DNA from: Micrasema longulum
Taxonomy: Eukaryota; Arthropoda; Insecta; Trichoptera; Brachycentridae
Assembly (NCBI GenBank): GCA_022494885.1
Contig: JAGVSM010001681.1
Span: 17,976 to 81,975, forward strand
Direction of reading: 5' to 3'
DNA: 64,000 nucleotides
Part shown: positions 1 through 10,225 of the stretch, in pieces
Layout of the letters: every line of letters starts with the position of its first letter
Numbering within the stretch: the first letter of the stretch is position 1
The notes under the pieces: generated by a model
Database searches by the model: none
Seen by the model: only the letters and a program-made list of their open reading frames with translations
Told to the model about the DNA's origin: nothing
Translations under genes and position numbers: made by a program

Positions 1-29
1 AAATTCGTTATACTTGTTAAGCACAATAT

Positions 30-110
30 TATATTTTGATATTTGAAGCACAAACTTTGTGGAACATTTTTGTCTACTTGTTGGTTATTAAATTATAAAA
101 AATAAAGTGG
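30..110 (-). mobile_element. Penelope-like terminal-repeat fragment
   Basis: The phrase ATTTGAAGCACAAACTTTGTGG recurs in near-identical form at about 9668, 22010 and 28600. In those copies it precedes a block holding a hammerhead-like core and the ACCGGT motif on the minus strand. Here only the outer part is present and no ribozyme core can be seen. The class is inferred from the better copies. Confidence 0.45.
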
Positions 111-740
111 TACGTAAAAAAAAAAAAAATATTTCATTTTATTTAAGAAAAATGTTTACAATTGATTGCTGTACATTGATAAGGACGAGGTTGTTTATCT
201 TTTTATAGTTCGAGATTAGCAAAAATTGACTAATCCGCTTTCCTTCCATATTTTTATTTGCTTTTTAGATATATTTATATATTTCTGTTTTTTCATTGAG
301 TATTTTGTATTATTTAATTGAGTACTCACTGCTATTTGGCATATAATTTATTTTTCTCATTTCATACTTAAGTAAGAATAAAATTTATAGAAACCATATC
401 TCAATAATTATCATTTTAATTATGTATTCAATTTACTATTTTACTTACTTTTTTACTATTGATTTCAATGATAGTATAATTTTGTATATTTGATTGTGTA
501 TGAATAGTTTAGTCGATTAATGAAAGTTTTCATTGGGCAATAAGTTTGTCAATGTACAATTATAAAGCGGCAAAAAATAAAGTAAAAAACAAGATAAAAA
601 TATAAGAAAGAAAATTTATTGTAACTATCATTACGTAGATAATATTATTATTATTTTTACAGAGAAAAGTGTTCTGAAATAACATAATTTTTTAAAGCAT
701 AATTTACATAATTTTTTAAAATAAAATTAATAGAACAAGT
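111..740. other. AT-rich stretch with no recognised feature
   Basis: A/T-rich DNA with short homopolymer runs. I see no open frame with recognisable domains, no tRNA-like box and no clear inverted repeat. Confidence 0.5.
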
Positions 741-743
741 AAT

Positions 744-800
744 TGAATGTAGTTATGCAGAAAGCAACCAGCCATAGAAAAGTGAAACTGAGATAATGGC
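744..800 (+). repeat. End of a terminal-inverted-repeat element (family MITE-1)
   Basis: The phrase TTGAATGTAGTTATGCAGAAAGC and the following CATAGAAAAGTGAAACTGAGATAAT match the left end of the element at 35790-36235 almost base for base. The matching right end is not seen nearby, so this looks like a solo end or a truncated copy. Confidence 0.5.
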
Positions 801-1299
801 AGTTGACAAGAAACCATTTGAGGATACAACTCCGGCATCAATGGCACGCCGCGTGCCATCTCAGCTACTAGACCATTTCAGACCACCTTCCCTTACATAC
901 ATCTTCTTTAACTTCTGGCTCTTCGATTTGATTTTATATAGAATCATAACAAAAAGGGCATCTCACATGTGATGTCATATTTTTTTATAATATTGAATAA
1001 AATGGTTAATTTGCCGTAACTTTTACAAAATATTGGTTTCCGTTGTCTTCTTTGCTATACTAGACTGAAATCTCTTTCTTTATTTACGAGTACCAATTTT
1101 TAAAAACAATTAAACACCATATTAATATTTACGTCTTTTTCCTTAAAATACATTAATTAAAATCTCTTTAATTAAAATGATATTCACAACAAAGAAAATA
1201 AAAAAAGCTAGTTTTTATGTAAGCTATAAAACCAATAAAATAAACAAAGTTGTATTAGAAAGTGTTTTCATGTGTATTTTTTTTTCTCTTTTTTTTTTG

Positions 1300-1690
1300 G
1301 TGGTAGGGATCAATGCTATGCAAGCTTCTGACGTCATTGCAAATTGTGAAGATCTGTTGTGACGAGTCCCCGTGAATTCTTCTCGCCCGCCAAGCTCAGG
1401 TCTATAAAGAGCCTGGCTAGGCTACTGTGTAAAAGGCGAGAGTTAAGATTTTGCTAAATCTCCCCCTCCAAGCCCAGATCCTTAAAGTATCGGACTTAAA
1501 GTCAAGGAGCAAGCCCTTTAACATCTTTAGGTTTAACCAGTGGTCCCCTGAGGATAAAGCTCCTTTTATGATGTAAAGAATTACATTCACATAGAATGTG
1601 TAAAGTTGTTTCCTCATCGGCACTGCAGAACCAACATCTAGAAGTTTCGGTAACGTCTATTCTAGTGGTACCAGGTATGTAAAATAATTC
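1300..1690 (-). pseudogene. I/Jockey-like LINE, C-terminal fragment
   Basis: On the minus strand the frame gives a cysteine-rich tail with CSADEET, then a histidine/cysteine stretch, HKRSFIL-like residues and HWLNLKMLKGL. A cysteine motif after the RNase H domain is typical of I/R1/Jockey-type non-LTR retrotransposons. The same tail recurs at 24640-25090, so two copies of one family are present. The reverse transcriptase is absent, as expected for a 5'-truncated insertion, and stops break the frame. Clade placement is uncertain; the LINE identity is moderately secure. Confidence 0.55.
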
Positions 1691-1900
1691 AGCCAGATGA
1701 ATCTCAACCGCATCAATAAAGGTTCAAGCTCACTATCTAAAAAAAGTCAACACATAAAAGAGTTGAGGGAATGTGGATGTTTGCAGGTAAATGTTACATA
1801 GTGTGTAAAGTGGCCACTTAAACAAGCCAATGACAGGGGTCATAAGCCTTGGGAATGCCTGGACTTCCATATTTTCTTCTCAAAAATGTTTTTTTTCTGT
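1670..1900 (+). repeat. REP-A interspersed repeat, partial
   Basis: It carries the family's core phrases: AGATGAATCTCA, AATGTGGATGTTTG, GTGTGTAAAGTGGCCACTTAAAC and CATAAGCC, followed by CTTCTCAAAAATGTTTT. The same phrases recur at about 4030, 15185, 20200, 39850 and 50870. Orientation is defined relative to the copy at 4030-4380. Confidence 0.7.
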
Positions 1901-3200
1901 TTGTATAATATTTATAGCATCAATATTATTAGTATTTAAAAATAAAAACAAACAAACAAAAAACAACATTTTTTAAGTAAGTTTATCTAACATACTCGTA
2001 GTATATTAATTCATGTTTACTCTTATTTTACCAACATATGTATTTACATCATCTTACAGCAAACATAATTTTACTTTTTAACTTCATTCAAACTTTATTT
2101 TGATAAATTTTAGGTAATTATATATTTGAAAATATAATTCCAAAATAATACTTAGGTACATTTCTTTGTTTACCGGTTTTTACTTTTTTGTTTGTTTAAT
2201 TTTTGAACACAAACAATTACTAGCAACACTCTAATATACATATTATACAAAACAAAACAAAATTGGGCCAGTAATATCTTCTAGTTTTCGCAGCCTGCGA
2301 GTAACAAAAATCATTCGAAAAACGAAAATACAACTATGAAAATTTTGTAAGGTATTCAAAATAAAACACTTAGACGTACCTGTAAAAAAATAATGGACTC
2401 AGTATAAATGTATTTTAAAATATAGGTGCAAGATGTTGATCTCAAATTTGTCTAGAATACAAAACTAAAAACTGATTTCAAGGCTTAAAAAAAAAAAAGA
2501 AAACTGTGGGAGAAATAATGCGTTAAAAGAATAAAAAAGCTTTAACAGCGATTATCTCGGAACTGGTTTTAATGACTTAATGCATATTTTCAGTAAGGCC
2601 TCAATATGTACCGCATGTGGTTGTGTTTTTTTTATGTATGCATGTAAATCTGCATATAAAATAAATATCCCAACAAGAAACTTTAGACTTAACTTACTTT
2701 TTCATACCGATAACCATAGAACTAACTATAGTTTTCATACCCATATGCCCAGAATTCTTAGGTCTGCTAACAATTATACGAGTCTTGATTTCTTTGATAA
2801 TAAGTTGTCTTTTTTAAAACGATCACTGAATCATATTCAGTTATAAACACCTCTCTCCCGCTTCCACTCCCACAAAGTCTACTATATACTACCATGGTGT
2901 ATTTCTACTTTTTTTAATAATAATTTTCCATGCATAAATGTGTCCTTAAAAATGCCCATTGGACGTTTAAATAAATAAATGAATAAATATGCATGTGTTT
3001 AAACGTATGTGTACATGGATTACTCAGAATTTGCATTCGGCATTTTTATTTATTACCAATAAATAACCTCCATGGAAAACGTGAATGTTATCGATTATTT
3101 TTTTCTCATTTAAGTTTTTATTTTTTCTCACATTTAATGTTTACATCTTTTACTTCATTTACTAAAACTTAATTGGTATTTTAATGTTTGTTTTAATTCT
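1900..3200. other. Long AT-rich stretch without a gene
   Basis: Mostly A/T with simple AAATAAAT runs near 2970-2990 that resemble a LINE 3' tail. An 88-codon open stretch at 2580-2846 resembles no family I know and is likely chance. Confidence 0.45.
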
Positions 3201-3202
3201 TT

Positions 3203-3246
3203 TTTTATGTATGACTGTATATTTTCTTATACAGTCATACATAAAA
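3203..3246. repeat. Perfect 19-bp-stem hairpin
   Basis: The left arm, TTTTATGTATGACTGTATA, is followed by a 6-nt loop (TTTTCT) and its exact reverse complement. The stem is perfect over 19 bp. It could be a tiny inverted-repeat remnant or a recent palindromic event. Confidence 0.75.
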
Positions 3247-3329
3247 TAAAATAAAAATATGTTATCTTTTTTTATTAAGACCACTGAGACACGAAAATAA
3301 TACATTAATAATTCGCCATAAATATTTTC

Positions 3330-3540
3330 CCCTGACTATAATATCGTTACGGCGCGGCGTCCAAAGACGCACCGTCATTTTTGAGACACCATTCCACAAA
3401 ACTAGCTTCCGAACATGCTAAAGGTTAATATAACTTAATAATAACACGGCATAATCGTACACCGACGGTAGCGAGTCGTCTCGTGACAAATGACGGTAAG
3501 GCTCGCGCATAATAGGTCGCAAGCTCAAGTTTCCCTTTAC
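3330..3540. other. CpG-containing GC-richer block
   Basis: Several CG dinucleotides (GGCGCGGCGTCC, CCGACGGTAGCGAGTCGTC, GGCTCGCGC) stand out against the AT-rich surroundings. I see no repeat match elsewhere in the window. It may be unique host DNA, possibly regulatory or exonic, but no coding frame is convincing. Confidence 0.3.
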
Positions 3541-3894
3541 TTTTTACTCAACGAATGCTATTCTAAGGGAAACCTGCAAAGATTTCTCCTAAAACCCTGT
3601 TCACATTACTACCAAAAACACGTTTTTTTGACACAAGTGTTTAACAGCGCTGTTCTATTGAAAAATTCGTTTTCTCTGGAAAATCAACAAGTGGATTTTT
3701 TACTACGGGTGAAAGAGGATTGAAAAATCTCCGGAATAGCTGTTAAAATAAAAGATAATCAATTGAAGATGTATTCTGTTTTTTACGTCATTTCTTTTCT
3801 CTACATATTCAATGATATTTCACGGCTTTTGATACCCTCTTAAAAATAAAAACCAAACTCTTTAAGAACAAGATCTCAAGCATAACTTAACACG

Positions 3895-4010
3895 TTTGCC
3901 CTCTCACTTGCAACAAATTTGAATATTAACAACTCCCTAGGAATAAAATCCAGCCAGTCTGCAAGTATTTAGACATACTCAAAACATTGTTGAATTAACC
4001 ACCTGGTAAA
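3895..4010 (+). repeat. REP-A, outer end only
   Basis: Contains CAACAAATTTGAATATTAAC, CTCCCTAGGAATAAAATCCAG, CCAGTCTGCAAGTATTT and GACATACTCAAAACATTGTTG, the outermost part of the REP-A arm. The same outer end appears in opposite orientation at 20080 and 39745. Confidence 0.7.
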
Positions 4011-4024
4011 TGAAGAAGTGAATT

Positions 4025-4380
4025 GGAAAATTGTTTTCAGGCGTTGCCTAGTAGGTGAATTGGTTCAGCCGGATGAATCTCACTCACACGATAAAGGTTT
4101 CAACTCTTTTACCTCACAAAAGTCAACAGGTGGAGGGGTTGTGGAAATGTGGATGTTCAAACATAGGCAAAATGGTAAACGTTACACAATGTGTTAAGTG
4201 GTCACTTAAACCAGCTAATGACAGGTCATAAGCCCTGTAAATGCCTAGACTCCCATATTCCCTTCTCAAAAATGTTTTCCCTCTCTGTTCCAACAAATTT
4301 AAATATGAACAACTGCCTAGGAAGAAAATCCAGCCAGTCTTCAAGAATTTGGACATGCGTATCAGAATTCACGCAATAGT
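4025..4380 (+). repeat. REP-A interspersed repeat, near-complete half
   Basis: The best reference copy. In order: TTCAGGCGTTGCCTAGTAGG, the GATGAATCTCACTC block, GATAAAGGTTTCAACTC, AAAAGTCAACAGGTGGA, GGTCATAAGCCCTGTAAATG, CCTAGACTCCCATATTCCC, then the arm ending in CCAGCCAGTCTTCAAG. Short open frames on both strands are by-products of the repeat and resemble no protein. Confidence 0.75.
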
Positions 4381-4689
4381 TGGGCAATAAGCTTGCTGAA
4401 TACGGTTTCTGCACATAATATGGTCATATTTTCATTTACATATCGGCAGTTTAGCAGCCACCTGCTTTTAATTCATTAACTTTTGATTTGTCATGTTATT
4501 CTACATTCACAGTCTGCATTGCCTATTGGGTAAAATAACCCGTCAAGTAATGCTTACTTTGATTTTTAAACAAATAAATGATCAACATTTTTTTTAAGTT
4601 TCTTAAACGATCGTAAATTCTACAGTATTAAGAAAAAAACATGAGTAGTATTATCTTCGTTTGAACATTTCCCTGCACGAACCCGGCAG

Positions 4690-4855
4690 AGCATAGAACA
4701 CTCTTATTGTAGCGTATCTGTGTAAGGTTTGTTACATGAAAGGTAAGGTTATCCGTCTTACGTATCAGACGCCAGTTTAGGAATAATGAAATATTGCAGT
4801 GCAAAACCACCTTCAGTATGCGGCGCGTCCACCATTCAAAGAATCAAACCTAGAA
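4690..4855 (-). repeat. tRNA-derived SINE, family S1, diverged
   Basis: On the minus strand it keeps the S1 order: a B-box-like region, a TGAAATATT block, a CGTCTTACGTATCAG block and TTACATGAAAGGTAAGG. These match the better copies at 5204 and 14107 in the same order. The head is badly diverged. Confidence 0.5.
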
Positions 4856-5004
4856 CCAAGGGCATATAATCTCTTTATTCAATTTTTTTTTCAATTTCAG
4901 GTAATGTACATAAAATTAGTAAATAGCAAATTGTAAGATTTACTTTCAATGAAAAATTTCAGTACTTCGAGAAATAAAATATGTATATGATATAAATATA
5001 TTTC

Positions 5005-5160
5005 AAAATCAACCAGTAGAGTGTTGTGATAGATTTCCAGTTACCGGAAAGCCAATTTTTCAATCATAAGAACTCATTGAAGAGAACTTGTGACCGCACT
5101 TGCTAAGGAACCTCAAAATTACAAAACATTAAAAAAGCATTGCGCCGAAACTATGTTCAG
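5005..5160 (+). repeat. REP-E interspersed repeat, copy 1
   Basis: The phrases AGAGTGTTGTGATAGATTTCC and AGTTACCGGAAAGCCAA, then GAAGAGAACTTGTGACCG and an AAAACATTAAAAAA block, recur at 5170-5635, 29790 and 37340. Class unknown; it could be a MITE. Confidence 0.6.
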
Positions 5161-5169
5161 CTGAAAAAT

Positions 5170-5635
5170 TCTCCAAAATCAACCAATTATAGAGTGTTGT
5201 GATGTCGGCCCGTCGTGTAATGGTCAGTGTGTTTGCCTACCATGCAAGAGGTCTCGGGTTTGATTCCCGACATGGTTGATATGAAATATTTATTTAAAAA
5301 GGGTGTTTTCACACTAAAAATATTTCATATTCTCTGGACTGGTACCTGAAGCGAGAGACTAATCATCTTACCTTCATGTAACAAAAATGATCAAGATACG
5401 CTGCGATTGGTGTACTAATGCAGTGCCCTATGCACCATTAGGTGCGAAAAGGGAATGATGATGATGATGTGATAGATTTTCAGTTACCGGGAAGCCAAAT
5501 TATCAAACTCACCGAAGAGAACTTGTGACCTCGCACGCGGAGTATCTTCAAAATTAAAAAACATTAAAAAATAAATGCGCTGAAATATGGAACCGAATGA
5601 GTTTATTTTGATAATCTATTATCCAATAACAAAAA
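5170..5635 (+). repeat. REP-E copy 2, split by a SINE
   Basis: The left piece (5170-5203) ends AGAGTGTTGTGAT and the right piece resumes at 5469 with GTGATAGATTTTCAGTTACCGG. Removing the SINE and one GTGAT restores the sequence seen in copy 1. The right piece continues GAGAACTTGTGACC and ends near a TTGATAATC/CCAATAAC block also seen at 37520. Confidence 0.7.
5204..5468 (+). mobile_element. tRNA-derived SINE, family S1, best full-length copy
   Basis: The head carries tRNA-like promoter boxes: CGTCGTGTAATGGTCAGTG (A-box region) and GGTTTGATTCCCGAC (B-box region). The body follows with ATGGTTGATATGAAATATT, GGTGTTTTCACAC and TCTCTGGACTGGTACCTGAAG, and the 3' end is GAAAAGGGAATGATGATGATG. It is flanked by GTGAT on both sides (5199-5203 and 5469-5473), a short target duplication. 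Such SINEs are transcribed by RNA polymerase III from the internal boxes and are moved by a partner LINE. The (ATG)n tail suggests an RTE-type partner. The acceptor ends do not pair, so it is not a working tRNA. Confidence 0.85.
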
Positions 5636-5699
5636 AAGTAGTTTCTCGTTGTAATAAGATATTTTTTACATAAATGTTTCATTTAGCAGTGATAAATTA

Positions 5700-5870
5700 T
5701 TAAACATCACAGTCATTTTTTGGTCGGTCGCTGTCGCAGTGTGGACGGCGCTTAAGCTTCGCGTTTCCGGCATCAATTACGATAAAATTAAAAGTATTTT
5801 CAAATCGTAATCAGTCCGATAAGGGAGCTCGGTGCAATCTCAGAGGGGCACTTGTATAGCGCGTTATAGT
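5700..5870. other. CpG-containing block, no gene recognised
   Basis: GGTCGGTCGCTGTCGCAGTG, GGACGGCGC and TTCGCGTTTCCGGC make this locally richer in CpG than its surroundings. It has no repeat partner in the window and no recognisable coding frame. Confidence 0.25.
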
Positions 5871-6171
5871 GAAACCAATCACACGGCGATATTGGATGGG
5901 AGCACTGGGGATTTCTCGAATTAAAAACTACTTTCAACCAGACCCGATACCGTTTTGTTCTTGCACATTCTTTGTTTTAAAGCTATACTGTTATTTTTAT
6001 ACAGAACAGCACGAGTTTCATACATTCGAGTATCGTAGGTTCCTGCTTGTTACACCCGAAGGAATGTAGGGTTGGCATTGCAAACATAAGACTCCATTTA
6101 AAATTAAATAACAAGCGAAATATCATACAGTTTAAAATTAAAAACATTATTTTATACTGCTAACCCTTCTC

Positions 6172-6690
6172 TTAGAAGAACGAAAGTTTTTTTTTACATA
6201 TTTGATGATTGAAAAGGCTTCGAAATTTCAAACAATTTTTTATTGGTGTTCTCTTCTTCTTTCCCACATCCGCTTCTAATCCGCATCCGCTCCAAACCCT
6301 ATCGTCAGCTAGCACTCTTTTTTCTTCCCATGTCAATCCAGCGCCCCTTAATTCCACCGAATAAAGTCTAAAGATTGTCATTGATCTAAAGATTGTCATT
6401 GATCCCGCAGGTTTAATGAAGAGGCAACTAGGGTTTAGGTTCTCCTGAGGCTTGCACAGCACGTGTCCAAGCCAGGTCCACCGCCGCATCCTCAAGACGC
6501 TCGTTATAGGAGGCTGCTGCGTCCGTTCTCGGACTTCAACGTTAGTTATAAAATAGAAACACTTTATAGCTAATATTCTTCTCAAGCACTTACTCTCAAA
6601 ACTCAGAAGTTTGGTGTTTTGAGCTTTGGTAAGGTGCCAAGATTCGCACTCATATAGGAGAACTGGCATTATACAAGAGTTGAATAATTT
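6172..6690 (-). pseudogene. RTE-type LINE, reverse transcriptase C-terminal region
   Basis: The minus-strand frame of about 165 codons begins within the end of the RT domain (LLYECESWHLTKAQ, ESKCLRRIL). It continues through the family signature RERTQQPPITSVLRMRRW, then TWLGHVL, and a late GLTWEE block. These are typical of the segment after the RT palm in RTE-like non-LTR elements found in many animals. About 500 nt are open, but the N-terminal endonuclease and RT catalytic core are missing. A short direct duplication (AAAGATTGTCATTGATC twice, near 6370-6400) interrupts the frame with a repeated SMTIFR motif. The 58539 fragment is a more distant relative. A 5'-truncated, dead copy. Confidence 0.8.
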
Positions 6691-6784
6691 TTTGATTTTT
6701 TCAAAGTTTATTATCTATGGTAAAGCCGTTTTAACTGAATGCTGTTTTGCTCGTGTGAAATTTTTTCGTTCTTATGATTTACCC

Positions 6785-6922
6785 AAATATATTATTTGGA
6801 GGGCCATTTTAAACAAGTTGTAAGTAACTCACTATCAGAAAATGGGAATCAAGTTGGGATACCGTGGTATTCAAACCACGGACCTTTAAGCCGTGAGTCC
6901 AAGACACTAGCCACGGGACCAG
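6785..6922 (-). repeat. tRNA-derived SINE, family S2
   Basis: On the minus strand it reads GGTCCCGTGGCTAGTGTCT, then GGTTTGAATACCACGG (B-box-like), CCCAACTTGATTCCCATTTT, GATAGTGAGTTACTTAC and AATGGCCCTCCAAATAATA. A second copy at 49078-49240 has the same order on the plus strand. The head resembles a tRNA but does not fold into an acceptor stem. Confidence 0.75.
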
Positions 6923-6929
6923 GGAGTAT

Positions 6930-7360
6930 TTCATGTCATACTTTCCCTATCACTGTAATATAAAATATGTTCTTATTTTTTTCAAAAAACATTATTATGC
7001 AATCATTATGATAATAATTGTTTTTCTGTATGATATATCTCATAATATGCATAGAAATACTGCATTTTTAAAAAGCAGCCGTATTATTAACACCGCTTGC
7101 AGTGACATGCACATTGTTCGTCCCCGGGAATATTAAAGCTTTATAATGCTATGAAATCTATACGTTCATTTATTCTGACGCCGTGTTAAGTATTTGTGCG
7201 AAATTTTTATGCTTTGATAAAATGTTAATATTTTATTCTTAAAATTGGTGTCCTGGTGGATAAGTAATACAGTTTTATCAGTGAAATAGAACCAGATAAA
7301 TGAATGAACCATCCAGATGCTATCAAAGATTAACTCGTTTGTTCTCCTCACATCGGAGCT
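6930..7360. other. AT-rich stretch without recognised features
   Basis: No domain, repeat partner or structure noticed. Two short overlapping open frames on the minus strand near 7166-7545 look like chance. Confidence 0.4.
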
Positions 7361-7369
7361 TAGGACGTT

Positions 7370-7445
7370 GAGCCTGGGTATTCTGTGGTGTAATTTACAC
7401 CAGTAATTGAGGCTCCTCGCTTTTCGTGGTGCAAACAAATAAAAA
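7370..7445 (+). repeat. SINE family S3, tail fragment
   Basis: GAGCCTGGGTATTCTGTGGTG, TAATTTACACCAGTAATTGAG, GCTCCTCGC and GTGGTGCAAACAAATAAAAA match the 3' body of the S3 copy at 28890-29052 (minus strand there). The head is missing, so the copy is 5'-truncated. Confidence 0.6.
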
Positions 7446-7599
7446 TAAAAATAAAGTTGACATTCAATTGTGATCCAACATTTAAAAGAATCAAACATAC
7501 AAAATTTGTGATATTATCAAACTGCAATACTTGTGAAATCCACAAATTGAAGAAAAACTGAAGATTAAATAATATGCGAAAATAGTGAATGTTACTCGG

Positions 7600-7662
7600 T
7601 GTAAAAAGTGATCACTTAATCTGACAACGACAGGTCAATAGCTCTGTTAATTTGTTGAATTC
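7600..7662 (+). repeat. REP-A small fragment
   Basis: Diverged match to the REP-A core: GTAAAAAGTGATCACTTAATC, GACAGGTCAATAGCTCTGTTAAT and TTCCATA line up with the copy at 4180-4255. Confidence 0.4.
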
Positions 7663-7663
7663 C

Positions 7664-7686
7664 ATACTACTACTACTACTACTACC
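7664..7686. repeat. (TAC)n microsatellite at a LINE 3' end
   Basis: Seven TAC triplets directly abut the 3' end of the minus-strand RTE fragment that follows. Short tandem repeats at the 3' terminus are usual for RTE elements. Confidence 0.8.
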
Positions 7687-7687
7687 A

Positions 7688-8502
7688 TCACGCCATTTCA
7701 CCGTAGGGGTAGGCAGAGAGAATGGACCGCCACACACGTCTATCCTGGCATACAATCCTAGCCTCTTCCACATTCATACATCTTGTCATACATGCCCTTC
7801 GGTTCTGTCTGCTTTTGACATGACCAGACTTAAGATTTTGGTTTATCTGATCATGCCACGTCTTCCTTGGTCGTCCTCGTCTAACGTTGCCGTTCATTTT
7901 TGCCATATTTACTTGTTTTACCATTCTCTCGTCGTCCATTCGTTCTACGTGACCAAACCATCTCAGAGACCCTTTCTTAATCTTATCAATTATACTTGTC
8001 TCAGATTTACACTCTCGCCTGATTTCATCATTCGTAACCCTGTCATACATTGATTTCCCACACATTTGTCTAAGAGATCGCATTTCAACCGCGTTCACTC
8101 GGCTTTCATCCTTCCTCTGCCAGTTCCATGTTTCACTTCCATACATAAGTGTTGGGACTAAAACTCCGTTGTGCACTGCCAGTTTAGCTTCAATTGACAT
8201 ATTTTTATTAGAAATTACTGTGCTTAGTGCTCCGTTCATTTTGTTGCCCGCATTCACTCTTCTTTCAACATCTTTTTCTACTCTTCATCTCTTGAAAACA
8301 TGCTTCCCAGATACACAAATTCTTCTACTTGCTCGAGACATTCGTTGTTCACATTTATTATGCAGTCAGTAACCTCACTATCCCTTTCAAATACCATCAC
8401 TTTTGACTTACTTTCGTTCATCGCCAATTCGCTCTCCAGGCATACATCATACATTCTAGAGACTATTTGACTAGTTGAATTCCATTCCATCTTCATATTC
8501 AC
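7688..8502 (-). pseudogene. RTE LINE, C-terminal half of reverse transcriptase
   Basis: Two minus-strand frames form one protein end. The upstream piece (8278-8502) has SELAMNESKSKVMVFER and FVYLGSMFSRD, the conserved segment after the RT palm. The second piece (7688-8257) has VLVPTLMYGSETW, the basic RRGRPRKTW stretch, LRWFGHVERMDDERM and the terminal CQDRRVWRSIL. These motifs are diagnostic of the RTE clade. The frames are offset by a frameshift near 8260-8280, and the endonuclease and RT catalytic core are absent, so the copy is a 5'-truncated pseudogene. The 3' end meets the (TAC)n repeat. An older relative is split at 24545-25400. Confidence 0.9.
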
Positions 8503-8610
8503 AGCCTCCGTGGTGCAATGGCTATAACGGACGCACGAAGGGTTCCGGGTTCGATTCTAGGCGAGAACGCAAAAATGAAATGTGTTTTTTCTTTTAAGCC
8601 TAGCTGTTCT
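8503..8610 (+). repeat. tRNA-derived SINE, family S3, head fragment
   Basis: CCTCCGTGGTGCAATGGCTA (A-box region) and GGGTTCCGGGTTCGATTCTAG (B-box region) match the S3 head at 28890-29052. It lies immediately beyond the 5' end of the RTE fragment. Confidence 0.65.
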
Positions 8611-8619
8611 GTGTTTTTA

Positions 8620-9360
8620 TAAACTACTGTAATTGAGCCACGAGGTCTATGGTTAGGCGAAAAAACTGATTATTTTAAATGTATAGAGATTATTTTAAAA
8701 GTAAATGACTCTTTTGACGATCTACCAATTTAAACACGCATTCAGAATAAGCTTGTTCGTGTCAGGGGTGAATATGTCGCTAATGGATTTTCCATTTTTA
8801 CAATTACCGGCGCAGATTGCATCCCTGGCCACCCTCCTTACTGCCTATTGCCTCCCCAGCATTAAGTGACACCTATTAAAGCCTGGAATGTGGCTTCTAC
8901 TATGGACTTTGTTGAACTTTGTTTAATTTAAGGTGACATCTGCATGCAGGGGGTGGTTTGAGAAACAAACGAGTCAATTGGATTTTTTCAAATTAATTCA
9001 TAGCGTGTTCGAATAACATTGCGCAATTTATTATGCAGTCATCGCCGTAACAATATTTTTTGATTGATTGATTGATTGATTTATGAACTTTGAGAAAAAA
9101 AAGTCATTTGTTTTTATTTTTTTCATTAAAAAAAAAAAGTTATAAAAGTTTATATTCGGAGTGACTGGCAATTCGACACGAGCTATTGCTTCTCTGTATA
9201 AGGACATAATAAAATTTGCTAGGGTAAATGGATTATATACATGATGGATTGGCATTCATAAAAAAAACTCTCACACTGATGTGCTATGTTACCATTGCTG
9301 TTCAACGTTCATATACATCGATAGTTGTATGAAAAAACTGAAAGGTTTAAGAACGGGAGC
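8620..9360. other. Intervening stretch with a GATT microsatellite
   Basis: A block at 8790-8900 is locally less AT-rich (CCGGCGCAGATTGCATCCC, CATTAAGTGACACC). A (GATT)n run lies at about 9060-9082. No gene or repeat partner recognised. Confidence 0.35.
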
Positions 9361-9361
9361 A

Positions 9362-9545
9362 AAATGGCTGACTTAACCGCCAATTGTCTTTGTATGCTAA
9401 TGATGACATGCTTCTTGCTAGCCACAAAGAAGACCTGCAGATCTTGGCAACTAAAGTCTACAATGTATTCAAGAGAAACGATTTGCCAAATAATGTCGAT
9501 AGATATAATGTAATAGTGTTTTTAAATTTTAAAAAAAGTTGTGTT
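9362..9545 (+). pseudogene. LINE reverse-transcriptase palm fragment
   Basis: The plus-strand frame reads RLNRQLSLYANDDMLLASHK followed by EDLQILATKVYNVFKRNDL. This is the RT catalytic region: LYADDMLLLA-type motif, then an acidic EDLQ helix. The canonical YADD is disrupted to YANDD, so the copy is inactive. The pattern fits RTE/CR1-type elements. Only about 60 codons survive. Confidence 0.6.
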
Positions 9546-9654
9546 TGGTTGATTCAAAGAAGTTTTTTCAGGTCCGAAAGGGTGAAGCAGACTTTGTTTA
9601 AAATTATTTGAGTATGATATTTTAAGTGCATGTTTTTTTAATAAACTCAATTGT

Positions 9655-9775
9655 TTTCATAAAGTTAATATTTGAAGCACTAACTTTGTGGTTATTCATT
9701 ATAATAAAATAAATAAAACAACTTTGTTTTTAACCATTAATTTTTATTTTCCACCGACCGGTTTTAAAACAATTA
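9655..9775 (-). mobile_element. Penelope-like terminal repeat, inverted relative to the GIY-YIG segment
   Basis: It opens with AATATTTGAAGCACTAACTTT, as in the copies at 30, 22010 and 28600, and ends in CCACCGACCGGTTTTAAAAC. On the minus strand the last part reads GTTTTAAAACCGGTCGG, the remains of the GAAAC-CGGT segment of a hammerhead-like motif. An inverted terminal-repeat piece directly upstream of a truncated Penelope copy is a typical arrangement for these elements. Confidence 0.6.
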
Positions 9776-9820
9776 TCTAATTCCCTACCATCAAACATTT
9801 AATCAGCTTTCTACATAACT

Positions 9821-10225
9821 AATAATAAATTAACATTTTTAAAAAATCACAAAGACAAAGTCCATAAATATAATAAATCTGAGATATACCAATTAAATTG
9901 TAATGATTGTGATTTAATCTACATTGGAAAAACTAAAAGAAACTCTTATATTAGAGTAAAAGAATACTTACGATTCTTAAATAATAATAATTTTTCTGAA
10001 CTCGCAAATCATCTGATAGAAAATAATCATAACTTCAAAAGACACCGGATTAAAAGTACTTCATGTTGAAAATAAAATATTAAAATTAGACAACTTAGAA
10101 ATCTTAGAAATTAAAAAAGCGATTCATAATAAGAAAACAATAATTGATAACCAAATAAACCATATTTCTTTTGGTCCTCTCTTGTCTTACTTCGAAAATA
10201 ATGATATCAAATTACCACCTGAATA
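9821..10225 (+). pseudogene. Penelope-like element, GIY-YIG endonuclease domain
   Basis: Penelope-like retroelements end in a GIY-YIG endonuclease that nicks the target for integration. The plus-strand frame shows the Penelope version of the domain: IYQLNCNDCDLIYIGKT (IY...C-x2-C...YIG), then IRVKEYLRF in place of the usual R-x3-EH, and ELANHLIENNHNF, the histidine-bearing ANHL-NNH segment. A frameshift and TGA near 10055-10070 separate this from the tail, which resumes as KVLHVENKILKLDNLEILEI and ends FGPLLSYFENN with a stop at about 10223. The RT domain is missing, so this is a 5'-truncated copy. The inverted terminal repeat upstream and the hammerhead-like core at 10303 support the assignment. 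Confidence 0.85.
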
